Shown here in pieces: positions 16,147-23,091 of a stretch of DNA of 64,000 bases. Each line of letters opens with the position of its first letter. Within the stretch, counting starts at the first letter, position 1. The stretch lies in NCBI RefSeq assembly GCF_014196255.1, contig NZ_JACIDH010000001.1, positions 310,001 to 374,000 of the forward strand, in the 5' to 3' direction. The notes below the pieces were generated by a model that had not been told where the DNA came from, searched no databases, and saw only the letters and a program-made list of their open reading frames with translations. The position numbers were made by a program, and so were the translations under genes. The stretch comes from Sphingomonas pseudosanguinis. GTDB lineage: Bacteria > Pseudomonadota > Alphaproteobacteria > Sphingomonadales > Sphingomonadaceae.

Positions 16147-17180
16147 TCGCCAACATCCCGCTGGCGCAGGTGATCGTCGACGGCCGCGACATTACCCCGA
16201 TGCTCTATGGCAAGGTCGCGCAATCGAATGGCCGCCCGCCACGCAATCGCTTGGTCTCCCTATCCATCAGCGAGAAACGCGGCGAGGAGGCCGACCAGCT
16301 CGACCTGATTATCGACGACAGCGATGGCGCGGTAGCCCTACCGCCCACCGGTGCCAAGATCGCGGTCTCGATCGGATGGAAACAGGGGAGCGAGGTGCAA
16401 CCCGGGCTGGTCGACAAGGGCGTGTTCGTCGTCGACGAAATCGGCCATGGCGGCCCGCCCGACCTCATCACCATCAAGGCGCGGGCGGCCGACTTCATCG
16501 GCGAGCTGAAGACCCGGCGCGAACAGGGCTGGCACGCCACGACGCTGGGCGGAATCGTAGCCGAGATTGCCCAGCGCAACGGCCTCAAGCCCAACGTCGC
16601 CGCGCGCCTGGCAAATATCGCGGTTCATGCCAAGGCGCAGAGCCGGGAAAGCGATATCGCATTCTTCCGCCGCCTCGGCCGAGAGAATAACGCCGTCGCC
16701 ACCATCAAGAAGGGCGTCATGATCCTGAAGCCGATCGGCGACGGCAAGACCGCGAGCGGCAAGACGCTGCCCACCGTCACCATCCGCCGGCGCGACGGTG
16801 ATCAGCATCAGTTCCAGCGCCAGAAGCGGGAGGAGGTGACCGGCGTCACGGCCAGTTGGCGCGATCGTGCCGGAGCGAAGCACGACAGCGTGACCCACGG
16901 CGACAAGAAAGGCGCGCGCAAGCTGTCGCGCGTCTACGGGTCGGAGGCAGAGGCGCGCACCGCCGCCCAGGCCGCGCACGCCCGCGCCGGCCGTCAGCCG
17001 CTATCGCTGACCATGACGCTGGCACTCGGCCGAGCCGATCTGCACCCCGAGCAGAAAGCGACGGTATCAGGTTACAAGGCGACGATCGACGCGGTCCCAT
17101 GGCTGATCGGCGAGGTGACCCACACCATCGGCGATCGGGGGTTTCAGACCCAGTTGAAACTAGACACGTGCGACAAATAA
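16143..17180 (+). CDS. D: baseplate hub protein gpD
   Basis: A 345-aa late control D/hub protein (gp27-like fold) that links tube and spike. Family features: the opening PLAQVIVDGRDITP, the central GGIVAEIAQRNGLKPNV with AQSRESDIAFFRRLGREN (about residues 140-185), and the C-terminal half ending DAVPWLIGEVTHTIGDRGF. It is the last structural gene of the late operon. A weak 6-bp inverted repeat (17170-17175 with 17183-17188) spans its stop codon. Confidence 0.93.
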   Translation: MIANIPLAQVIVDGRDITPMLYGKVAQSNGRPPRNRLVSLSISEKRGEEADQLDLIIDDSDGAVALPPTGAKIAVSIGWKQGSEVQPGLVDKGVFVVDEIGHGGPPDLITIKARAADFIGELKTRREQGWHATTLGGIVAEIAQRNGLKPNVAARLANIAVHAKAQSRESDIAFFRRLGRENNAVATIKKGVMILKPIGDGKTASGKTLPTVTIRRRDGDQHQFQRQKREEVTGVTASWRDRAGAKHDSVTHGDKKGARKLSRVYGSEAEARTAAQAAHARAGRQPLSLTMTLALGRADLHPEQKATVSGYKATIDAVPWLIGEVTHTIGDRGFQTQLKLDTCDK

Positions 17181-17212
17181 TATGTCGCTCAATAGAATAT
17201 GTGGGGCAGTAT

Positions 17213-17659
17213 TCAGTCGGGCCCTAGTTTGATGGGTTGCGCAACGACCTCCTCACCATTTGGATGCGAGATCACTAAGCCGAAAAAGAAATTTCTGAAA
17301 TCTTTGGGGTTGCCGGTCACCAGAGTGGCACCCATTTCCAGAGCGTCCGCCCCGATAAAGAAATCAGGCAGTACGTTAGTTCTAGTCCCCCCATTATCTT
17401 GATACTTTTTATATCTCTGTCCGGCTTGATGAAGGGCAATATCTGAGGGCGAGGACCGCTGGAATCCAAACCTTTGAACGATCTGATCGACATCTGATTT
17501 ATTTGGAAGCCCAGCGGAAATCTCTGCGTAGACGATATCGCTGATGATAACCGGTCCGTTCTCCATTCTGGTGGTGAACTGATCAAAAGACCATTGATGG
17601 TTGGCGTGATCAGGATCGGACAAAGCAATCACTGCGCTGGTATCGAAGAACGTTGTCAA
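17213..17659 (-). CDS. PIN-domain nuclease (VapC-like)
   Basis: A 148-aa PIN-domain protein, predicted Mg-dependent RNase. The acidic centre is visible as D6 (FFDTSAVIAL), E46 (YAEISAG), D99 (PDFFIGADAL) and D120 (TGNPKDF). PIN toxins usually follow a small antitoxin, but here the gene directly upstream, overlapping by 4 bp, encodes a 367-aa unknown protein; the nearest small DNA-binding gene (RHH) is three genes upstream. Base composition is much AT-richer than the tail genes next to it. It may be the effector of a multi-gene system. Confidence 0.85.
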   Translation of the reverse strand: MTTFFDTSAVIALSDPDHANHQWSFDQFTTRMENGPVIISDIVYAEISAGLPNKSDVDQIVQRFGFQRSSPSDIALHQAGQRYKKYQDNGGTRTNVLPDFFIGADALEMGATLVTGNPKDFRNFFFGLVISHPNGEEVVAQPIKLGPD

Positions 17660-18759
17660 TTGCCCCTCGTGAGTTTGTGTAGCTCTTCCGGTGAAAGAGT
17701 TGATTTTATGTTGTCGTGCACCAAGCTATCTACCGCTCGGCGGGTTTGAGTGGCTATGAAATCTTTTGTATTAAATGTTTCTAGATCATCTTCATAAACA
17801 ATCCGAAAGCCCGCCTTTTCCGCCAGACTAGAGCATTCTCGAGGAATTGTCTTAAGGATTCGTGGATTAGTAGGGTGGACCGCGCCTTGCGGTGCATTGT
17901 TGTTAGGCTGCTGCCAGTAATAGTCCGGCAGTTCTATGGACACTCGATCCTGCACCTGTGACGGATCAAACCTGCCGGCCTTTCCGCAGATGGTGTAAAG
18001 GCTCAGTAAGTGGGCCATTGCAAAAGTTTTCTCGGCTGATTTTGGGCCGCTTAGTTCGCTAAAGTTCGACCGTAGAAGTAGGCTTGGGAGGGAATCGGAA
18101 CTGGTTTCCAACCCATACGCCATGCGGTCGCCAACAATTCGATCAAGCGCAAGAAACAGAGCGTCTACCCACCAGCGTTCAATGCGAGGTGCTTCGAGGG
18201 CTGACAGGCCTCCAACCCGATATAGGTAGGCAAGATTAGTTGCGACTTTGCGATATGAAGTCTTTGCCTTAAATTGGGGTTTGGATCGCAGAAAGCTTTC
18301 GATATCATCTGCATTGACAAGTTTCGTGTTCCAGCGAAATACGTCAGCTACACGCTCGATTATATAATTCTTAGCCCACAAAGTTGGGTAGCGCTGGCCT
18401 GGCTTAATAGTGCGCCAGTGTCCGGCATATCCAAAATTGAAGGCAAAAAGCGCAAGATGATCAAACCGTGGTGAGTGCCGTGCTGTCAAAGCCTGAAAGA
18501 CGAGTTCGTCTACGGCTATGTAATCTTTGTTATCTCTCGTATAATTAAACAAAAAGTAGTTGAGGGGGATGAAGTCTGGCCGATCGAGGTGCGCAACACG
18601 TGCCCGAAAGTCTTTTCTTTTGACGGGCTTCAGTTCCTCTTGAAAGCCAACCCGTATAGCCTGATACAGGTGCCAAAGGCCAATGCCGGAACCCCAGGAA
18701 TAATTTTTAGTAAAGCTGCCCGGAAGCCAAGATTGTTCAGCGGCCATTAGGTCGAGCAC
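17656..18759 (-). CDS. unknown 367-aa protein coupled to PIN nuclease
   Basis: No family is recognised. The 367-aa protein is soluble, mixed alpha/beta, rich in aromatics and Arg/Lys. Visible segments are YSWGSGIGLWHLYQAIRVGF (about 20-39), YFLFNYTRDN (about 68-77), a helix-rich middle with WWVDALFLALDRIVGDRM, and a C-terminal AATQTRRA-like helical end. Start is GTG at 18759, or ATG at 18747. It lies 3 bp after the MT-A70 gene and overlaps the PIN gene by 4 bp, so the three are almost certainly co-transcribed. GC content is visibly lower than the phage genes. It could be a partner that controls the PIN nuclease or recognises a target; this is inference. Confidence 0.7.
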   Translation of the reverse strand: MLDLMAAEQSWLPGSFTKNYSWGSGIGLWHLYQAIRVGFQEELKPVKRKDFRARVAHLDRPDFIPLNYFLFNYTRDNKDYIAVDELVFQALTARHSPRFDHLALFAFNFGYAGHWRTIKPGQRYPTLWAKNYIIERVADVFRWNTKLVNADDIESFLRSKPQFKAKTSYRKVATNLAYLYRVGGLSALEAPRIERWWVDALFLALDRIVGDRMAYGLETSSDSLPSLLLRSNFSELSGPKSAEKTFAMAHLLSLYTICGKAGRFDPSQVQDRVSIELPDYYWQQPNNNAPQGAVHPTNPRILKTIPRECSSLAEKAGFRIVYEDDLETFNTKDFIATQTRRAVDSLVHDNIKSTLSPEELHKLTRGN

Positions 18760-18762
18760 CCG

Positions 18763-19419
18763 TCACCGGGTGCCTCCCAAGGCTAACCGTCGCTGCGCGG
18801 CGGAATTGTGCGCATACGTATCCCAAGTGGGCTCGTAGCCTTCGTCCGCTTGATTGCCCCATGTTGTCCAATTCGGCCTTACTCCTCGGGCAAACATTTC
18901 CAGAAAAGGTCCGGGGCTGCAACTCTCAATAAGATCATATTGCTCGTCAGGCTTGCGGGAGTGTTCGCGCTTGCGGGTGCCCAGGTAGTTCACTTGGCTC
19001 CTGCCAGGTGCGAGTGTGCGCGCGCCTTTGCCTCGAACACCAAAGAGCAGCATTTCCGTGACGTTGCGGAAATAGAAGCCAACGCCTCGACCGTCGCTGC
19101 CGCCGTCTTTCCGCAGCTTGTGCCAAATTATGTTGGATTTGTATTGGAAGCCCCATGCCTTCAGTACTTCAAGGCCATCCGGTAGTAATGCGTTAGGCAC
19201 CCAGAGGTACAAATGCGCCGTGTTTGCAAGATGTTCGCTAACGGGCAATGCGCAAATGTCCGCTAAGTCCATGGTGTCGTACCGCGAGAGACGCCGGTGC
19301 TCAGGCGCGACTTTCCCAGTCCGATTTGTAAACCGCCATGGCGGGTCAGCCAGTACTGTAGCAAATCGCTTGCCCGCGAGTTGCTTTTGAAAGTCCAATA
19401 TGGGGGAGCCGTCTGTCAT
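18763..19419 (-). CDS. MT-A70 family adenine methyltransferase
   Basis: A 218-aa methyltransferase. The catalytic DPPW motif is at residues 25-28 (VLADPPWRF), and the SAM-binding half follows in the MT-A70 order (HLYLWVPNALL, then FQYKSNIIWHK). The C-terminal part has RKPDEQYDLIESCSPGPFLEMFAR, typical of phage N6-adenine methyltransferases. It overlaps the upstream RHH gene by 4 bp and is 3 bp from the downstream unknown gene. It may protect phage DNA from host restriction or be the self-marking part of a defence module. Confidence 0.9.
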   Translation of the reverse strand: MTDGSPILDFQKQLAGKRFATVLADPPWRFTNRTGKVAPEHRRLSRYDTMDLADICALPVSEHLANTAHLYLWVPNALLPDGLEVLKAWGFQYKSNIIWHKLRKDGGSDGRGVGFYFRNVTEMLLFGVRGKGARTLAPGRSQVNYLGTRKREHSRKPDEQYDLIESCSPGPFLEMFARGVRPNWTTWGNQADEGYEPTWDTYAHNSAAQRRLALGGTR

Positions 19420-19637
19420 TGGGGGGCCTCGGCACTATCGAGCTTGTGGATCACGGTGCGTTCGTAATGTGACCAAATTTCAACAAAAAGTTCGTTTGGT
19501 TCCATCCCGCGCAAGGCCGCATGAGATTTAAATTGGCGCTTCAGATTGGCCGGGATACGGACCTGTAAGGGCTCTTTTTCAGGCGCTCTGTCTCCGCGAG
19601 CGCGGCGCGCTACGATACCTGGCAATCTGCTTTGCAT
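19416..19637 (-). CDS. ribbon-helix-helix DNA-binding protein
   Basis: A 73-aa protein: an Arg-rich N-terminus followed by an RHH fold (PLQVRIPANLKRQFKSHAALRGMEPNELFVEIWSHYERTV), the fold of Arc and many antitoxins. ATGs at 19652 and 19664 would extend it, but these lie inside two inverted repeats likely to be its operators, so 19637 is preferred. It overlaps the MT-A70 gene by 4 bp. It probably represses the four-gene minus-strand operon; a role as antitoxin to the PIN protein is possible. Confidence 0.7.
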   Translation of the reverse strand: MQSRLPGIVARRARGDRAPEKEPLQVRIPANLKRQFKSHAALRGMEPNELFVEIWSHYERTVIHKLDSAEAPQ

Positions 19638-19671
19638 AAAGCATGTTTGCATGACTGCATGCACGCAGTCA
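19628..19671 (-). promoter_or_regulatory. paired inverted repeats, candidate RHH operators
   Basis: Two dyads lie at the head of the RHH operon: TGCTTT (19628-19633) with AAAGCA (19638-19643), and TGACTGC (19652-19658) with GCAGTCA (19665-19671). RHH proteins usually bind such short dyads and autoregulate. Binding here is inferred. Confidence 0.5.
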
Positions 19672-19735
19672 ATAATGGCAGCGTTGGTCCCGTCGCTGCG
19701 TGTCGGCGATCAACCAGCGTAGTCGTGCAGCCAAT

Positions 19736-20461
19736 CTAAAACCCTAACGCCTCATCCCACGGCATGACGCGATGAACTGCTTTCACCTGCTCATTTGGGA
19801 CTTCGAAACGAAAATCAGGATTGAACTGGCGTAGCACCACCATGCCCGGCTTGCGCCTGACCAATTGCTTGATGAGGACGTGGCAAACTTCTTCACCATC
19901 GAATGTCGGGCTGCGCAGCTGCACGACCACGTCGTCGCCGACACCTGGGGAGCGCCGCGGATCCACAAGCACGCGCCGTCCAGAGTCGTAACGCGGCTCC
20001 ATGGAATGGCCGGACACCTCGACGACATAGAGGTCGGGCCGACCCGTCACGCCGATCGGGCGGGCCATATAGTCGATCGGCGAGGACATATGAACCTCGG
20101 TCTGTTCGACTTTCACCACTACGCCCCCGTCCCCCCCAAACTCCATATCTGCGCCTAAGGCGCTGCCGTAAATAGGAAGTGTCTTTGGCAGTCGCCGCAG
20201 CGCTTCTGGGCGGATGGGTTGTCCATCTGCGAACGATCGTTCGATAGCTTCCTCACGTCCGAGGAGCCAATCGGAGGTGGTGCCCAATACTTCGGCGATT
20301 GCGTCCAGTCGGTCGAGTCCCGGCATGTGCCCAGCGAGAATCGCGCGAATTGCGTCGGGCTTGTTCAGTGCGGCGAGCGATGCCTCGCGGGCCGACATGC
20401 CCAGTTCGCTCAACTTAGCCGTCAAGCGTTCTTTCAAAACATCAGGGACGTTTTTCCTCAT
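19736..20461 (-). CDS. phage repressor, HTH plus S24 peptidase domain
   Basis: A 241-aa CI/LexA-like repressor that maintains lysogeny. The N-terminal HTH is about residues 5-65 (LKERLTAKLSELGMSAREASLAALNKPDAIRAILAGHMPGLDRLDAIAEVLGT). The C-terminal S24 domain has the Ser motif SGHSMEP and the Lys motif VLIKQL, consistent with RecA-stimulated self-cleavage on DNA damage. ATG at 20461 is chosen; two earlier in-frame ATGs lie inside the operator region. It is divergent from the Cro-like gene with shared operators between them. Confidence 0.92.
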   Translation of the reverse strand: MRKNVPDVLKERLTAKLSELGMSAREASLAALNKPDAIRAILAGHMPGLDRLDAIAEVLGTTSDWLLGREEAIERSFADGQPIRPEALRRLPKTLPIYGSALGADMEFGGDGGVVVKVEQTEVHMSSPIDYMARPIGVTGRPDLYVVEVSGHSMEPRYDSGRRVLVDPRRSPGVGDDVVVQLRSPTFDGEEVCHVLIKQLVRRKPGMVVLRQFNPDFRFEVPNEQVKAVHRVMPWDEALGF

Positions 20462-20470
20462 GCTGCACCC

Positions 20471-20560
20471 ATGACGCATGACCTGCGGAAAGGCATGCTG
20501 AAAATTTACGTTGACCGGTGCTTCATGCGTGACGTAAATATGCGTCATGAGCGACGCATA
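20471..20560. promoter_or_regulatory. lysis-lysogeny operator cluster
   Basis: Four copies of the half-site ATGCGTC/GACGCAT or a one-base variant: GACGCAT 20473-20479, ATGCGTG 20525-20531, ATGCGTC 20540-20546 and GACGCAT 20553-20559. The last two form a dyad TATGCGTC-6 nt-GACGCATA (20539-20560) that covers the start codon of the Cro-like gene. They lie between two divergent regulator genes, as phage operators do. Confidence 0.75.
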
Positions 20561-20939
20561 TCAGAACGCAATGAGAACGGTTGCTGAAGCCTACGAGGCT
20601 GAGGTGGCATCGTTTGGAGGACGTTCGCTATCCCGCGTGTCCACCATCGTTGCCAGTAATGGCACGTTCTTTGAGCGGCTTCGCCAAGGCAAGCCGTTCT
20701 ATGTGCACAACCTGGACCGATTTGCGGCGTGGTTTCGACAGCCCTCGAACTGGCCTATGGGGTCGATACCGCAAACCGCCCGTGATGCGCTGATCAGCAT
20801 TGGCCGTCCCGTATGTGACGCAAATGTTCCTCATCCCGAAACCACCTCACACGTACTCCCTCCGGCCGAGGTGGTAGAGGGCGGCGCGCCGGTTGTCCCC
20901 GGCGATCGGCGCGCCATTTCGCAGTGTATTAAGTCATGA
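20547..20939 (+). CDS. Cro-like regulator (putative)
   Basis: A 130-aa protein divergent from the repressor. Residues about 25-70 (RSLSRVSTIVASNGTFFERLRQGKPFYVHNLDRFAAWFRQPSNWP) look like a short HTH found in similarly placed genes of alphaproteobacterial prophages. The C-terminal 45 residues are low-complexity. Its start codon is inside an operator dyad, so it should be tightly repressed in the lysogen and probably antagonises the repressor. Function is inferred from position. Confidence 0.65.
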   Translation: MSDAYQNAMRTVAEAYEAEVASFGGRSLSRVSTIVASNGTFFERLRQGKPFYVHNLDRFAAWFRQPSNWPMGSIPQTARDALISIGRPVCDANVPHPETTSHVLPPAEVVEGGAPVVPGDRRAISQCIKS

Positions 20940-21100
20940 GCACACCGGTCACCCAGACGCCGGATGCTACGTGCGAGGCAATCCGCCAGTTTATCACGAA
21001 GCAGCTTGATGAGCTGTGGCGCGATCGTGTGATCCTTCCGCCCGAACAGTGGAACGTCGTCCTCGCCGCCCTCTCCAACGCCAAGGACGATCGAGCATGA
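20936..21100 (+). CDS. small early phage protein, 54 aa
   Basis: A 54-aa reading frame that overlaps the Cro-like gene by 4 bp (ATGA) and the next gene by 4 bp. The sequence is helical (TCEAIRQFITKQLDELWRDR, PPEQWNVVLAALSNAK). No family is recognised. Precise overlaps at both ends support it as real. Confidence 0.6.
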   Translation: MSTPVTQTPDATCEAIRQFITKQLDELWRDRVILPPEQWNVVLAALSNAKDDRA

Positions 21101-21354
21101 GCTACGACAACACCAATCCGCGTCATGTCGCCCTGCGCCTGTCGCAGGGTCAGGAAACGGTCCTACTGGGGCTGGACGACAAGCCCTCCATCCTCGGCTG
21201 CGCCGAGGCGACCGCCGCCCGCATGACCAAGGCGACGAAGCGCCGCCCGGCGCTGGTCACCCGCGTCACGCATGACGGACAGCCCGCCTTCGTGCTGAAC
21301 GCCATGGGCGCATCGGTGCAGGTCCAGCTTCGCGCGATGGCGGCCCAACTGTGA
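21097..21354 (+). CDS. early phage protein, 85 aa, unknown
   Basis: An 85-aa protein, mixed charge, with a beta-rich centre (HVALRLSQGQETVLLGLDDKP) and a C-terminal half with TRVTHDGQPAFVLNAMG. It overlaps both neighbours by 4 bp. No family is recognised; part of the early operon led by the Cro-like gene. Confidence 0.6.
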   Translation: MSYDNTNPRHVALRLSQGQETVLLGLDDKPSILGCAEATAARMTKATKRRPALVTRVTHDGQPAFVLNAMGASVQVQLRAMAAQL

Positions 21355-21581
21355 CCACCGACCAGTTCATGCACGGGCTCGGCATCGCCTGCCAGATCAC
21401 CGTCTTCGGCCTGGCCGGAGCCGGCGCGGTCGCCACCATCGCCCACATGCTGAGCGAACATTGGGCCAAGATCACCGCCGCCTATCGCGGCGCATGGTTC
21501 GCCGGCGCCATCCGCCACCCGGTGCCCGCCCCCAGCAACGATGTCCTACCCGAAAGCACGAACGCCCGGAGGGCTGCATGA
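21351..21581 (+). CDS. early phage protein, 76 aa, one membrane segment
   Basis: A 76-aa protein with one likely membrane helix (about residues 8-31, HGLGIACQITVFGLAGAGAVATIA) and a short polar tail. GTG at 21351 overlaps the preceding stop; an in-frame ATG is at 21369. No family is recognised. Confidence 0.55.
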   Translation: MTTDQFMHGLGIACQITVFGLAGAGAVATIAHMLSEHWAKITAAYRGAWFAGAIRHPVPAPSNDVLPESTNARRAA

Positions 21582-22180
21582 CCCAGCCGAACACCGCCGA
21601 GGCGAAAGCCCAGGTTCTGTTGCTTGAGGTCGAGCAGGAACACGCGATCCACATGCCCAAGAATTTTCGCACCATCGCCATCAAGGCGATCGTCGCCGCG
21701 ATGGCGCAGGTGGTCCGCCCCATCGCCGAAACCAACGGCAACCAGCGGCCGGTACTGATGCTGAACGGTCGCCCCATTCCCGACGCCGCCCGCGAGGCTT
21801 TCGCCGATGTGATGGGGCGGTCACTCTTCAAGTTCGCAGACGCGGTCAAGGCCCTCGCCGACAACGGTATCACCATGGAGGGCCGCGCAGCCGAGAAGCT
21901 CGCCGATCGGCTGATGGTGCAATACCGCCGTCGCGGCCTGGTCGTCAGCGCCGGCACGCGCGGTTACTGGCAGGCGAGCGGTAACCCGCGCGCCGACACC
22001 CCCGCGATCCCGCAGGATGGCGAGCCCATTTCGCTGGAGGCAGAGTTGCTGCGCAAGGCGCTGATCGAGGCGGCGAGCGACTTCCATCTGATCGCGCTGC
22101 ACGGCGACATGCAGTCGATGTTTCAGGACGCGAAGGCCGGGCGCGACCGGGTCCTCAACGCTTTGGTGACGGCGGCATGA
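21578..22180 (+). CDS. early phage protein, 200 aa, unknown
   Basis: A 200-aa largely helical protein with no recognised family. Segments include QVLLLEVEQEHAIHMPKNFR, a VLMLNGRPIPDAAREAFADVMG turn and a C-terminal ISLEAELLRKALIEAASDFHL. It overlaps genes on both sides by 4 bp. It could be a replication or DNA-binding accessory protein; nothing in the sequence settles this. Confidence 0.6.
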   Translation: MTQPNTAEAKAQVLLLEVEQEHAIHMPKNFRTIAIKAIVAAMAQVVRPIAETNGNQRPVLMLNGRPIPDAAREAFADVMGRSLFKFADAVKALADNGITMEGRAAEKLADRLMVQYRRRGLVVSAGTRGYWQASGNPRADTPAIPQDGEPISLEAELLRKALIEAASDFHLIALHGDMQSMFQDAKAGRDRVLNALVTAA

Positions 22181-22671
22181 CCCAGCTCCGCGCACCCCGC
22201 ACCTATCCCGAAGCCATCACCCGCATCGCCGGCGTGATCGGCTGGGACGAGGTCCGCCGCATCACCGGCCGGGCGGAACGCTCCGTTCGCTACTGGTCGC
22301 AAACCAATTGCAAGACCGTTCCCCCGATCGATCAGGCGCAGGCGCTCGACGCCGCGTACATCGCGGCCGGCGGGGCCGGGTCCCCGTTCTTCGACGCCTT
22401 CGAATTCCTTCTCGGTCAACAGATCGTGCGGCAGGAGGCTTGCACCCGCGAGCTGCTGGTCAAGATCGCCATCGCCACCAAGGAGTGCGGCGATGCGATG
22501 GCCGCCGCCATGGGGGTCGTATCGTCCAATGCCTCGCCGCTGAACGCCCACCGCGCGTTCGCCGAGGCCGAGGAGGCCGCACGCGCGATCGACGCGCTGA
22601 TGCACCTCCTGTCCAGTTTCCTGCCGTCGAATGGAGCAGAGGCAGGAACCAACGGGGGTAACCAACAGTGA
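22177..22671 (+). CDS. putative CII-like regulatory protein
   Basis: A 164-aa protein. The N-terminal part (EAITRIAGVIGWDEVRRITGRAERSVRYWSQ, about residues 12-42) reads like a helix-turn-helix. The rest is a helical domain (IVRQEACTRELLVKIAIATKECGDAMAAAMG). Phage CII-type regulators have this general layout, but the match is weak. It precedes the Ogr-type activator by a 4-bp overlap. Confidence 0.5.
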   Translation: MTQLRAPRTYPEAITRIAGVIGWDEVRRITGRAERSVRYWSQTNCKTVPPIDQAQALDAAYIAAGGAGSPFFDAFEFLLGQQIVRQEACTRELLVKIAIATKECGDAMAAAMGVVSSNASPLNAHRAFAEAEEAARAIDALMHLLSSFLPSNGAEAGTNGGNQQ

Positions 22672-22985
22672 CGAAGCGTTCCTACACACCCAGGGTTCCG
22701 GGCATCGCGTGCCCGCATTGCGGAGCCCGATCGATCGCACGCGGCAGCGTCGAGATCGATATCCTGACCCGCGAACTGCGGTTCATGTGCGACAATGTTG
22801 ATTGCGGCCACACCTTCGTGGCCCAGCTCGCCATTTACCGCACCGTGCGGCCCAGCATGACGCCGAACCCCTCGGTCATCCTGCCCCTCGGCGAATGGCG
22901 CTCGCGTCCCGCCAATGATGACCAGCGCGTCCCCGTCAACGACAACGAAACCCCGGCGGCCGAAACCGCCCCGACCCCCGGCTAA
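22668..22985 (+). CDS. ogr: Ogr/Delta-type zinc-finger late activator
   Basis: A 105-aa protein with the Ogr/Delta zinc finger: CPHCGARS near residue 15, then LTRELRFMCDNVDCGHTFVAQLAIYRTVRPS, giving C-x2-C and C-x4-C pairs. In P2 this protein turns on the four late promoters with host RNA polymerase. Its presence in the early operon links early expression to the tail and lysis genes at the left. The C-terminal 35 residues are Pro/Asn-rich and disordered. Confidence 0.88.
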   Translation: MTKRSYTPRVPGIACPHCGARSIARGSVEIDILTRELRFMCDNVDCGHTFVAQLAIYRTVRPSMTPNPSVILPLGEWRSRPANDDQRVPVNDNETPAAETAPTPG

Positions 22986-23091
22986 CCGACCAGCGGCCTG
23001 AGCGCCGCGATCCTGCCCACTGCCTGACCGTCCACCCGGCGCGACCCCGTCGCCGGGAACGGTCCCCCCTTGCCTGAAAGACCTGTCCCCC

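Noticed and set aside
17170..17188. Short inverted repeat across the gpD stop as a terminator
   Set aside because: Only 6 bp of stem, a 7-nt AT loop and no T-run; too weak to list as a feature.
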